Assembly: GCA_017423825.1 (NCBI GenBank)
Contig: JAFPCP010000059.1
Coordinates: forward strand, 1-34,582
DNA: 34,582 nt
Source: Clostridia bacterium
Lineage (GTDB): Bacteria > Bacillota > Clostridia > Oscillospirales > Acutalibacteraceae
Direction of reading: 5' to 3'
Both the position numbers and the translations under genes were made by a program. Position 1 is the first letter of the stretch. Every line of letters begins with the position of its first letter. Below are positions 7,694-15,638 of this stretch, piece after piece. The notes beneath the pieces are model-generated. The model ran no database searches and was not told the DNA's origin. It saw only the letters and a program-made list of their open reading frames with translations.

Positions 7694-8694
7694 GCAAAAG
7701 CGTGTTTTTGAACGATATGCCGGCAGAAGTTGCGCGGGTTTACAGTCAGCAGGTTGTTGAAACTCTTTGTAAAGAGGCTGACCTTGACAGCGCTGTTTAT
7801 AGCAGGGAGTTTGTCATCTCAAACCCTGAGAAATTTGCAGACACGGAATATGTTTTTTCAACGTGGGGTATGCCTGTGTTCTCTGAGAAAGAAGTTCAGT
7901 GCATTTTCCCTAGCTTGAAAGCCGTTTTTTATGCAGCGGGCACCGTCCAATCTTTTGCGCATCCGTTTTTGAAATGCGGGGTTAAGATTTTTTCTGCTTG
8001 GGCGGCTAATGCGGTTCCGGTTGCTGAGTATACCGTTGCGCAGATACTATTGGCGAACAAGGCGTTTTACAGAAGCAGCATCATCCACAACCAAAGCAGC
8101 TATTATGAGCAGAGAAACACCTTTTTGCAGTATAGAGGCAATTACGGTGCGAAAGTCGGCATCATAGGTGCCGGTATGATTGGAAAATTGATAATTGAAA
8201 TGCTGAAACCTTACCGACTGGAAGTGCTGGTTTTTGATCCGTTCTTACCGGATGAAAAAGCCGCCGAGTTGGGTGTGGAAAAATGTTCTTTGCAACGAAT
8301 TTTCTCGGAATGCGATGTGGTTTCCAATCATCTGGCCAACAACCAACAGACACAAGGTATGCTCAACGGCGAGCTGTTTAGAAGAATGCCTGAGAACGCT
8401 ACGTTTTTGAATACCGGCAGAGGTGCGCAGGTGGTCGAACAAGACTTGATAGACGTGTTAACAAGCAGACCGGATATTACGGCTGTGCTTGACGTGACAG
8501 AGCCGGAACCCCCGGTGGAAGGATCTCCCCTTTACACCCTAGAAAACTGTGTTTTAACGCCGCATATTGCAGGCAGTTCCGGTGAAGAAGTGCATCGCAT
8601 GGCCGAATATATGTTAGGTGAATATAAAAAACATACAAATGGCGAGCCTACGCAATATGAGGTAACCCTCAAAATGCTCGAAACGATGGCGTGA
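7690..8694 (+). CDS. D-isomer-specific 2-hydroxyacid dehydrogenase family protein
   Basis: A 334-residue NAD(P)-dependent dehydrogenase. The cofactor motif VGIIGAGMIGK begins near residue 155. The Arg-Glu-His catalytic set is visible: R in LNTGRGAQV near 244, E in DVTEPEPP near 270 and H in LTPHIAGSS near 291. The length is normal for the family (310-340). It is the last gene of the run and is translationally coupled to the isomerase by a four-base overlap. Probably interconverts a 2-keto acid and a 2-hydroxy acid at the end of the pathway. No strong terminator hairpin was seen in the 159 bases that follow. Confidence 0.85.
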   Translation: MSKSVFLNDMPAEVARVYSQQVVETLCKEADLDSAVYSREFVISNPEKFADTEYVFSTWGMPVFSEKEVQCIFPSLKAVFYAAGTVQSFAHPFLKCGVKIFSAWAANAVPVAEYTVAQILLANKAFYRSSIIHNQSSYYEQRNTFLQYRGNYGAKVGIIGAGMIGKLIIEMLKPYRLEVLVFDPFLPDEKAAELGVEKCSLQRIFSECDVVSNHLANNQQTQGMLNGELFRRMPENATFLNTGRGAQVVEQDLIDVLTSRPDITAVLDVTEPEPPVEGSPLYTLENCVLTPHIAGSSGEEVHRMAEYMLGEYKKHTNGEPTQYEVTLKMLETMA

Positions 8695-8787
8695 TTTGGG
8701 TTGCCCGGTTATCCTAGTCACACAAATCCGACACCGTTTTTCGCCCCTTTTTGCACACGGCTTTGCTGCGGTTGCGTCAAAAATCGC

Positions 8788-8816
8788 TTGCATATATGCG
8801 CTGTATTTGATAAGAT
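8788..8816 (+). promoter_or_regulatory. Weak sigma-A-like promoter
   Basis: TTGCAT at 8788-8793 and TAAGAT at 8811-8816 are separated by 17 bases and lie about 40 bases before the YgjV-like gene. Match to consensus is moderate. The rest of the gap 8695-8853 shows nothing else recognisable. Confidence 0.35.
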
Positions 8817-8853
8817 GCCATTAAGGCATATAACAAAAGGGGTTGTTTTGCGT

Positions 8854-9384
8854 ATGAAAGAGATAATCGCGCAAGGGTTTGGCATTCTCGGCTTGATTAT
8901 TATTGTGTGTTCTTTCCAAGCTAAGCAAAATAAGCACTTTTTCATTTTGCAAGGCGTGGGCAGTTTTTTGTTTTTCATGAATTTTCTGCTTATCGGTGCC
9001 ATAGCGGGCGCTCTGTTTAACCTGACGAATTTCGTGCGAGGCGCCTTGTTCTCGAAAAACACACGTAAAGCCTGGAAATTGGTGGTTACGGAAATTTTGT
9101 ATACCGGCTGTTTTGTGTTTTCGTTGAGCATGTTGCAGGGGGATGCTTTCCAAATATTCCTCTCCGCCGTGCCATATGCGGCGCTTGTGCTGATGAGCGT
9201 CTTTATGTGGAAGGGCAACGGCAAGCACATTCGGTATTCTCAGGTTATCTACATGTCGCCGGCGTGGATAGTGTACAACGTGTTCAACTTTACGTTGGGT
9301 GGTCTGTTGTGCGAATGTTTCAATATGGTTTCTTCGGTGATAGCGTTGATACGCTATCGAAAAGACGGCTTTAAAAACGAATAA
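8854..9384 (+). CDS. YgjV-family inner membrane protein
   Basis: A 176-residue membrane protein with five to six predicted hydrophobic segments. The opening stretch (KEIIAQGFGILGLIIIV, then CSFQAKQNKHFFILQGVGSF) and the NLTNFVRGALFSKNTRKAW loop match the Imp-YgjV family, a small family with no established biochemical function. The start was set at the ATG at 8854; a TTG two codons upstream (8848) is closer to the AAAGGGG site at 8836-8842 and is an alternative. The gene stands alone between the catabolic run and a terminator shared with putP. Confidence 0.75.
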   Translation: MKEIIAQGFGILGLIIIVCSFQAKQNKHFFILQGVGSFLFFMNFLLIGAIAGALFNLTNFVRGALFSKNTRKAWKLVVTEILYTGCFVFSLSMLQGDAFQIFLSAVPYAALVLMSVFMWKGNGKHIRYSQVIYMSPAWIVYNVFNFTLGGLLCECFNMVSSVIALIRYRKDGFKNE

Positions 9385-9438
9385 AACAAAAGCATACATC
9401 TACATAGCGCCTCGTGGGAGGGCGCTCCATAAGCATAA

Positions 9439-9472
9439 AAAAGCCCTCGGTGTTCACACACCGAGGGCTTTT
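9439..9472. terminator. Bidirectional rho-independent terminator
   Basis: A perfect 15-base-pair stem (AAAAGCCCTCGGTGT and its complement) with a TCAC loop. A-run on one side and T-run on the other let it serve both the plus-strand YgjV-like gene and the minus-strand putP. A smaller hairpin (AGCGCC at 9406-9411 with GGCGCT at 9421-9426) precedes it and lacks a T-run. Confidence 0.9.
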
Positions 9473-9492
9473 CGTATAGTTGCGAGGATGGT

Positions 9493-11061
9493 TTAGTCCG
9501 CTTCGCAATAGGTGCGGGCTTTTTCGAATTCCTCTTGGATTTCCGCCGAGGGTTTTTCGGTCAACAGAGAAATCGCGACAATGAACAAAGCCGAGAACAA
9601 GAAGGCCGGCAGAAGTTCATAGATGCCGAACACGCCGCCGAGGGGTTTGAGCAACAGCTTCCAAACAAACACCATGCTACCGCCTGCGACCATACCGGCA
9701 ATCGCGCCCCAGCGGGTGGTGCGTTTCCAGAACAGCGAGAAAAGGATGATGGGACCGAAGGTTGCGCCGAAACCGGCCCAAGCAAAGGACACCACCTCAA
9801 AAATAACACTTTCCTCGTTCCAAGCGATGCCTACCCCGATGAGGGTGATAAGCAACAGCACCACACGGGATACGGTCATGACCTGTTTATCTGTGGCGTT
9901 CTTTTTGAAGATGCCCTCAAACAGGTTTTTGGACACGGCGGAGGCGGCAATCAGCAGATACGAGTCGGAAGAACTGATGGTTGCAGCCAGGATGCCGGCC
10001 ATGACAACACCCGCGAGCAGGGGGTGGAACAACAACTGCGAGAGTTGGGCGAACACGTTTTCTGCGCTGCTTTGTGTGGCCAGGGAGGCGGTCGCCGGGA
10101 AAATGGCGCGTCCCATAAGCCCGATGCACACCGCGGCGGTGAGCGAAATGAGCACCCACGCCGTCGCGATGCGTCGGGAGGTTTTCAGTTCGTGGGTTTT
10201 GCGGATAGCCATAAAACGCAACAACACCTGCGGCACGCCGAAATAGCCAAGGCCCCACGACATCGTGGAGAGAATGGTTAAGAAACCGTATTTGCCGGCT
10301 TCGTTAAACAGCGGTGTGCCGTTGACGGCTTGCTGTACGCCATCCACCGTGTTGGGGGAGGCGATGCTGGTTAGGGATAAAAAGCCGGGAATGTTTTTCA
10401 GGTTTTCCAGCACGGCGTTTAAACCGCCGGCGTGTACAACACCAAAGCCTAACACGCCAACCAGCGCCACAATCATCACAATGGATTGCATAAAATCGGA
10501 CACACTCTCCGCCAAGAAGCCGCCCAAAATGGTATACAGCAACACAAAGATGGCGCCGGCAATCATCATGTAGTGGTAAGGCAGTTGGAACAGACCGGCA
10601 AATAGTTTGCCGCAGGTGACAAAGCAGCTGGCGGCGTAGACGGTAAAGAAGATCAAAATGAAGATGGCGGAAATGCCGAGAATGAGTTTCTTTTTCTCTT
10701 TGAAGCGATTGCTGAGGAAATCCGGCACGGTAATCGAATCACCGGACACAACGGAATAGGCACGCAAACGCTTGGACACCAGCAGCCAGTTGACATAGGT
10801 GCCGATGGCCAGACCAATGGCCGTCCAGGCGGCATCCGCCAAGCCACACCAATACGCGACGCCCGGCAGACCCATCAGCAACCAACCACTCATGTCGGAG
10901 GCTTCCGCGCTCATAGCGGCTACCCAGGGGCCGAGTGAACGGCCTCCCAAGAAATAATTTTTTGAATTTTCCTGTGAACGTTTGGCATAATATACGCCGA
11001 TAAAGATAACAATCAGCATATACGAGACCATAGCCAACAGGATGTTGAGTTTGTCTCCCAT
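9493..11061 (-). CDS. putP: Sodium/proline symporter
   Basis: A 522-residue member of the sodium:solute symporter family with about 13 predicted membrane helices, normal length for PutP. The segments FLGGRSLGPWVAAMSAEASDM and SGWLLMGLPG in helices 2-3 are the PutP sodium/proline site region, and ISSSDSYLLIAASAVSKN is the conserved helix-8/9 region. The start is the ATG at 11061, with an AAAGAGGGG-type site just upstream. It is a single-gene unit with its own promoter and terminator, divergent from the oligopeptide transporter. Most likely imports proline with sodium for nutrition or osmotic balance; closely related symporters for other solutes cannot be wholly excluded. Confidence 0.88.
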   Translation of the reverse strand: MGDKLNILLAMVSYMLIVIFIGVYYAKRSQENSKNYFLGGRSLGPWVAAMSAEASDMSGWLLMGLPGVAYWCGLADAAWTAIGLAIGTYVNWLLVSKRLRAYSVVSGDSITVPDFLSNRFKEKKKLILGISAIFILIFFTVYAASCFVTCGKLFAGLFQLPYHYMMIAGAIFVLLYTILGGFLAESVSDFMQSIVMIVALVGVLGFGVVHAGGLNAVLENLKNIPGFLSLTSIASPNTVDGVQQAVNGTPLFNEAGKYGFLTILSTMSWGLGYFGVPQVLLRFMAIRKTHELKTSRRIATAWVLISLTAAVCIGLMGRAIFPATASLATQSSAENVFAQLSQLLFHPLLAGVVMAGILAATISSSDSYLLIAASAVSKNLFEGIFKKNATDKQVMTVSRVVLLLITLIGVGIAWNEESVIFEVVSFAWAGFGATFGPIILFSLFWKRTTRWGAIAGMVAGGSMVFVWKLLLKPLGGVFGIYELLPAFLFSALFIVAISLLTEKPSAEIQEEFEKARTYCEAD

Positions 11062-11111
11062 ATAGTACCCCTCTTTCTTTGTGTGGGTAAACCCACTGTA
11101 AAACAGGGGAT

Positions 11112-11140
11112 ATTATACTACGTTTTTCCACAAAAAGCAA
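11112..11140 (-). promoter_or_regulatory. Promoter of putP
   Basis: On the minus strand TTGCTT (complement of 11135-11140) and TATAAT (complement of 11112-11117) are 17 bases apart, about 45 bases upstream of the putP start. Confidence 0.7.
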
Positions 11141-11221
11141 TGGTTCTTTTCGGCGTGGCTTTCTTCAAAGAGGGGAGTGCAAGAAAATGCGACCAATATT
11201 CCCCGTTTTGGTGTGTTTTCC

Positions 11222-11250
11222 TTGACGCAGAGGGGCGTTTATGTTAAAAT
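11222..11250 (+). promoter_or_regulatory. Promoter of the OPT transporter operon
   Basis: TTGACG at 11222-11227 and TAAAAT at 11245-11250 with a 17-base spacer. The roughly 55-base leader contains a small CAGAT/ATCTG hairpin (near 11265-11281) of unknown meaning. Confidence 0.7.
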
Positions 11251-11311
11251 AAAGCGCTTGTGACAGATGCAAGGTATCTGCTGCAAATACAAAGGGAAAG
11301 GTCTTGGCTTT

Positions 11312-13240
11312 ATGGAACAAAAGAAACAATTTCAGCCGTATATTCCGGCCGACCGCATCACGCCGGAGTTAACGATAACGTCGATTATCATGGGCGTTTT
11401 GCTGGCTGTGATATTCGGTGCGGCGAATGCGTATTTAGGATTGCGTGTGGGTATGACGGTTTCCGCGTCGATACCGGCGGCTGTTATTTCCATGGGCGTT
11501 ATCCGTGTGATTATGCGCAAAAATTCGATTCTCGAAAGCAATGTCGTGCAGACCATCGGTTCTGCCGGCGAATCTGTGGCGGCGGGGGCAATTTTCACCT
11601 TGCCGGCGCTGTTTTTGTGGGCGCGCGATGGGGTTATGGAAAAACCCGGTTTGGTGGAAATTACGCTGATTGCGCTCATTGGCGGTCTGCTGGGTGTGTT
11701 TTTCATGGTGCCTTTGCGCAATGCGCTTATTGTGCGGGAACATGGCACGCTACCCTACCCGGAGGGAAAGGCGTGTGCGGAGGTGCTGTTGGCCGGCGAA
11801 GAAGGGGGCAACAGCTCGTCTACGGTGTTTGCCGGCATGGGATTTTCTGCGCTTTTTAAGTTTATTATCGATGGATTGAAAATGGTGCCCGGCGAGGTTT
11901 CGGTGGAAGGTTCGACCCGGACGTACCCCGGTGCCATCGGCACGCAAATTTATCCGGCGGTCATGAGTGTTGGGTATATCTGTGGGCCGCGCATTTCTTC
12001 GTATATGTTTGCGGGGGGCGTCATCAGTTGGTTGGTTCTCATTCCGCTAATTGTGCTGTTCGGCAGTTCCATTATCCTGTATCCCGGTTCGGTCTCCATT
12101 GGTGAGATTTTTGCCGCTTCCGGCGCAAGCGGCATTTGGAGCACCTATGTGCGGTATATCGGTGCGGGTGCCTTGGCGGCCGGTGGTATCATCAGCTTGA
12201 TAAAATCCTTGCCTTTGATCGTGCGCACATTCCGTGACGCGCTCAAAGGGTTCTCGGCGGGCGGCTCTGTCAGCACCGCCCGTACCGAACAGGATATTAA
12301 CATCAAAATTGTGCTGATTTGCATTCTGTTGTTGACCTTGGCCGTGTGGTTGGTGCCGGCCATTCCGGTGTCGTTGCTCGGGGCGGTCATTGTGGTCATT
12401 TTCGGCTTTTTCTTTGCGACGGTGTCGTCGCGCATGGTGGGCCTTGTGGGCAGCAGCAACAACCCCGTGTCGGGTATGGCGATTGCCACGCTGCTCATTG
12501 CTACTCTCATTCTCAAAATGACCGGCGAAGCAGGCGCCTCCGGCATGCAGGCGGCGATTGCGATCGGCTCTATCATTTGTATCGTGGCGGCGATCGCGGG
12601 GGATACCTCGCAGGATTTGAAGACCGGCTATTTGTTGGGCGCCACCCCGAAAAAGCAACAAATTGGCGAATTGATCGGCGTGGTAGCTTCGGCTTTGGCG
12701 ATTGGTGCGACGCTGTATTTGCTGGATAGCGCTTGGGGTTTCGGCACACAGGAACTGGGTGCCCCGCAGGCCACCCTCATGAAGATGGTTATCGAGGGCA
12801 TTATGGGCGGCAATCTGCCTTGGGGTCTCATTCTTATCGGCGTGTTTCTGGCTTTGGTTGTGGAGATCATCGGCATTCCGGTGTTGCCGTTTGCCATTGG
12901 CGTGTATCTGCCGGTACAGCTGAATGCTTGCATTATGGTGGGCGGTCTTATCCGTTTGTTCTTCGACAAGATGAAGGAAAGCGATAAGAAAAACGGCATC
13001 ATCAACGACGGCATCCTGTTCTGCTCCGGCATGATTGCCGGCGAGGGACTGGTCGGCATTCTGCTCGCTGTGCTGGCGGTGTTTGGTGTGGGTTCCGCGT
13101 TGGATTTGTCCGGTGTGTTGCATCTGCCCGCATGGATGTCTTCTGTGGGTAGTTTGGTGTTGTTTGCGCTGGTTATTGTGAGCCTGTTACTGTTCACCAT
13201 ATGGAAAAAACAACCGAAAGGCACGGAAAACGATGCGTAA
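11312..13240 (+). CDS. OPT-family oligopeptide transporter
   Basis: A 642-residue polytopic protein of the OPT superfamily with roughly 14-16 predicted membrane helices. The N-terminus reads PELTITSIIMGVLLAVIFGA followed by ANAYLGLRVGMTVSASIPAA, the typical bacterial OPT opening, and the GTLPYPEGKACAEVL loop is the most diagnostic family segment. The start at 11312 was chosen over an upstream in-frame ATG (11267) because the protein then starts just before the conserved region and AAAGGGAAAGG lies upstream. Probably a proton-coupled importer of peptides or peptide-like metal chelates. It overlaps the PqqD-like gene by eight bases. Confidence 0.88.
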   Translation: MEQKKQFQPYIPADRITPELTITSIIMGVLLAVIFGAANAYLGLRVGMTVSASIPAAVISMGVIRVIMRKNSILESNVVQTIGSAGESVAAGAIFTLPALFLWARDGVMEKPGLVEITLIALIGGLLGVFFMVPLRNALIVREHGTLPYPEGKACAEVLLAGEEGGNSSSTVFAGMGFSALFKFIIDGLKMVPGEVSVEGSTRTYPGAIGTQIYPAVMSVGYICGPRISSYMFAGGVISWLVLIPLIVLFGSSIILYPGSVSIGEIFAASGASGIWSTYVRYIGAGALAAGGIISLIKSLPLIVRTFRDALKGFSAGGSVSTARTEQDINIKIVLICILLLTLAVWLVPAIPVSLLGAVIVVIFGFFFATVSSRMVGLVGSSNNPVSGMAIATLLIATLILKMTGEAGASGMQAAIAIGSIICIVAAIAGDTSQDLKTGYLLGATPKKQQIGELIGVVASALAIGATLYLLDSAWGFGTQELGAPQATLMKMVIEGIMGGNLPWGLILIGVFLALVVEIIGIPVLPFAIGVYLPVQLNACIMVGGLIRLFFDKMKESDKKNGIINDGILFCSGMIAGEGLVGILLAVLAVFGVGSALDLSGVLHLPAWMSSVGSLVLFALVIVSLLLFTIWKKQPKGTENDA

Positions 13241-13592
13241 AAAGAAAACCGTAATTGCGAAAAATTATCTGCTGCGGGTTCCTGCCCGGGCGGAGGGGTT
13301 ATCTTGGTCAACGGACACACAAGGCCTGGTGACCTTGGAGGTGGAGAACACCGGTTGGGTGAACCGACTGGCGCAAATCTGCTTTGGACGCCCGCGCGTG
13401 AGTTATATTCATTTGGATGCCCATGGTAGTTTCATCTGGCCTTTGTTGGATGGGAAAGAATCCATTCTACAACTGGCGCAACGGGTGGAGGAGCGCTTCG
13501 GGGAAGAAGCGCATCCGCTACACGAACGGTTGGCTCGGTATTTTCAAATATTGGATAGTTATCATTTTATTCGTTGGATAGAAACACCTTGA
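13233..13592 (+). CDS. PqqD-like protein
   Basis: A 119-residue soluble protein whose second half matches the PqqD fold: HLDAHGSFIWPLLDG, then KESILQLAQRVEERFG, then a helix containing LHERLARYFQIL, with a terminal IRW. PqqD-type proteins are peptide chaperones that hold a precursor for a radical SAM enzyme. No radical SAM gene or precursor peptide is visible here. Instead it overlaps the OPT transporter by eight bases and is followed directly by a strong terminator, so its partner may be the transporter or a peptide encoded elsewhere. The family assignment is from the pattern only; the role is unknown. Confidence 0.7.
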   Translation: MRKKKTVIAKNYLLRVPARAEGLSWSTDTQGLVTLEVENTGWVNRLAQICFGRPRVSYIHLDAHGSFIWPLLDGKESILQLAQRVEERFGEEAHPLHERLARYFQILDSYHFIRWIETP

Positions 13593-13629
13593 AAGAAGCG
13601 TCGCCTGTTTTTACAGGCGACGCTTCTTT
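13592..13629 (+). terminator. Rho-independent terminator of the OPT-PqqD operon
   Basis: A perfect 17-base-pair stem (13592-13608 with 13613-13629; AAAGAAGCGTCGCCTGT on the left arm), loop TTTT, starting at the last base of the PqqD-like stop codon. Confidence 0.9.
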
Positions 13630-13644
13630 GCCAAAAATACACCT

Positions 13645-13699
13645 TTAACATGAATTTTACATAAATGCCCTTATGATTTTAACATAAGGTGGTTACGCT
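13645..13699 (+). promoter_or_regulatory. Pho box and promoter of the first Na/Pi cotransporter
   Basis: TTAACA at 13645 and TTTACA at 13656 are exactly 11 bases apart, and another TTAACA is at 13679, with a degenerate unit between them. This is the TT(A/T/C)A(C/T)A direct-repeat layout recognised by PhoP of Gram-positive bacteria. A TACGCT -10-like hexamer starts at 13694, 15 bases after the start of the last repeat, the same offset as in the second Na/Pi cotransporter promoter. No -35 element is apparent, as expected for an activated promoter. Confidence 0.65.
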
Positions 13700-13736
13700 A
13701 GGTAATGTAGTAAAAAAGCAAAGAGGTGTATACACA

Positions 13737-15482
13737 ATGACTATATTTGATGTCTTAACGCTGATAGGCGGGTTGTCGCTGTTCTTGTTTGGCATGAATT
13801 TGATGGGACAGGCTTTGGAACGTCGGGCCGGCAACAAATTGCGTACGGTTCTCGGGCGGTTAACCACCAAAAAATCCGTGGGTTTTCTCACTGGTTTGTT
13901 GGTCACGGCGGTTATCCAAAGTTCTTCGGCTACGACGGTGATGGTGGTTGGCTTTGTAAACTCCGGTTTGCTGGCGCTGGGGCAGGCAATCAACGTTATC
14001 ATAGGCGCGAATGTCGGCACCACCGTGACAGCTTGGTTGCTGAGCCTGAGTGGCATTGACGGCGGCAATGTGTTTGTGCAGTTGCTTAAACCTACCTCCT
14101 TCACGCCGGTGTTGGCGGTTATCGGCATTGTGCTGTATATGTTCTGCCGCGGGGATAAGAAAAAGGATGTCGGCGTTATTTTGCTGGGCTTTGCGACGCT
14201 GATGTTCGGCATGGATACCATGTCGTCTGCGGTGGCCGGGCTGAAAGATGTGGAAGGGTTCCGCAACCTGTTTCTGCTGTTCACGAATCCGTTGCTCGGT
14301 GTGTTGGCGGGGGCGATATTAACCGCCATTATCCAGTCCAGTTCCGCTTCGGTGGGTATTTTGCAGGCGCTGGCTGTTACCGGACAGGTTTCTTACGGTG
14401 CCGCTATTCCTATCATCATGGGACAAAACATCGGCACCTGTGTGACGGCGGTGTTGTCTGCCGTCGGGGCGAATAAGAACGCAAAGCGTGCCGCAATGGT
14501 TCACCTGTCTTTTAATGTCATCGGTACGGTTGTTTGGCTTGTCGTGTTCTGGCTTATTAAATGGTTGGTGAAGCCGATCTTTTTGACACAATCGGCTTCA
14601 CTGTTCGGTATAGCCGTAGCGCACTCGGTGTTTAACGTGTTGTGCACGTTGCTGCTGTTGCCACTGACCGGCTTTTTAGAAAAAATTGTGTGCCGATTGG
14701 TACCGGATGCAAAGATGCCGGAAACGGCGGCGGAACTCGACGAGCGCTTTTTTGCTACGCCGGCCGTGGCGTTGGAACGTAGCCGCCGTTTAGCAACCGA
14801 AATGGCTGTCGGGGCCATAGGCGCCATGCGGGATGCGCTCGCTTGTCTGGATGCCTATTCACCGGAATTGGCGCAAAAGGTGCGTGAGCAAGAGGAGAAA
14901 AGCGACCATTACGAGGATATTCTCGGCACGTATTTGGTGCAGTTTAGCACGATGCCCATCAGCGCAAGCGACAGCGCCGAAGCGGCGCTGCTGCTAAAAG
15001 TCATCGGCGACTTTGAACGCATCTCTGACCATGGGGTCAACATCGTGGAATCGGCAGAGGAAATGCGCGACAAGGGGATTAACTTTACAGATGCAGCCAA
15101 GCGAGAATTGGCCATTTTGGCAGCGGCGGTCAATGAAATCATGGACTTGACCTTGCGAGCGTTTGTCGAGGGCGATGCGCAGGCGGTGGCCGCTGTGGAA
15201 CCTTTGGAACAAGTGATAGATAACCTGAAAGAGACGCTACGTTCAAATCACATCCAGCGCCTACAACAAGGAGATAGCACCATGGATATAGGATTTGTGT
15301 GGGGGGATTTACTGACCAATCTCGAACGCACCGCCGACCACTGTTCCAACGTGGCGGGTGGTTTGTTGGATTTGGCGAGCCATAACATGAACATGCATGA
15401 AAATCTGCGTGCTATGAAGCGGGATAACAATGGGTATGCCACAGCTTACGCCATGTACAAGGATAAATACGCGCTTGCGTGA
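13737..15482 (+). CDS. Na/Pi cotransporter family protein with PhoU-like C-terminal domain (copy 1)
   Basis: A 581-residue NptA/NPT2-type transporter. The duplicated phosphate/sodium signature appears as QSSSATTVM at about residue 61 and QSSSASVG at about 200, each in a membrane-embedded repeat; IGANVGTTVT and MGQNIGTCVTA are the paired glycine-rich segments. From about residue 345 the protein becomes a soluble helical PhoU-like domain (LLKVIGDFERISDHGVNIVE, LERTADHCSNVA). The ATG at 13737 follows AAGAGGTG. Predicted low-affinity sodium-driven phosphate uptake, or efflux, as known for the family. Regulation by PhoP is inferred from the upstream repeats. A paralogue with the same layout is at 28956-30698. 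Confidence 0.88.
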   Translation: MTIFDVLTLIGGLSLFLFGMNLMGQALERRAGNKLRTVLGRLTTKKSVGFLTGLLVTAVIQSSSATTVMVVGFVNSGLLALGQAINVIIGANVGTTVTAWLLSLSGIDGGNVFVQLLKPTSFTPVLAVIGIVLYMFCRGDKKKDVGVILLGFATLMFGMDTMSSAVAGLKDVEGFRNLFLLFTNPLLGVLAGAILTAIIQSSSASVGILQALAVTGQVSYGAAIPIIMGQNIGTCVTAVLSAVGANKNAKRAAMVHLSFNVIGTVVWLVVFWLIKWLVKPIFLTQSASLFGIAVAHSVFNVLCTLLLLPLTGFLEKIVCRLVPDAKMPETAAELDERFFATPAVALERSRRLATEMAVGAIGAMRDALACLDAYSPELAQKVREQEEKSDHYEDILGTYLVQFSTMPISASDSAEAALLLKVIGDFERISDHGVNIVESAEEMRDKGINFTDAAKRELAILAAAVNEIMDLTLRAFVEGDAQAVAAVEPLEQVIDNLKETLRSNHIQRLQQGDSTMDIGFVWGDLLTNLERTADHCSNVAGGLLDLASHNMNMHENLRAMKRDNNGYATAYAMYKDKYALA

Positions 15483-15499
15483 CGAATAAACCGATAAAG

Positions 15500-15537
15500 C
15501 CGGCCGGTAACCGTTTTGGTTGTCGGTCGGTTCTTTT
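15500..15537 (+). terminator. Rho-independent terminator after the first Na/Pi cotransporter
   Basis: CCGGCCGGTAACC (15500-15512) pairs with GGTTGTCGGTCGG (15518-15530) through ten Watson-Crick and three G-U pairs, loop GTTTT, followed by TTCTTTT. Confidence 0.75.
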
Positions 15538-15558
15538 GTAGCAGGGTAGGGAAAACAC

Positions 15559-15587
15559 TTGACGGCGAGCGGTTTTCGCGGTATACT
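15559..15587 (+). promoter_or_regulatory. Promoter of the metY-metA operon
   Basis: TTGACG at 15559-15564 and TATACT at 15582-15587, spacer 17. GTATAC occurs twice over the -10 and start region (15581-15586 and 15595-15600), a possible operator. The leader is about 45 bases, too short for a SAM riboswitch or T-box. Confidence 0.75.
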
Positions 15588-15638
15588 CATTTTTGTATAC
15601 ACAAACTAATCTGTCAGCGAGCAGAAAGGAAGATATAT

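Noticed and set aside
8701..8853. N-terminal extension of the YgjV-like protein back to a TTG at 8701
   Set aside because: The extra 51 residues are Cys/His-rich, unlike the family, and cross the likely promoter; the start at 8854 gives the usual N-terminus.
12047..13123. A 358-codon open frame on the minus strand opposite the OPT transporter
   Set aside because: Its composition is rich in Gln, His, Asn and Arg, as expected from the complement of a membrane protein gene; the plus-strand gene is clear.
15601..15638. SAM riboswitch or Met T-box before metY
   Set aside because: The space between the preceding terminator and the metY start is about 100 bases and includes the promoter; neither structure fits.
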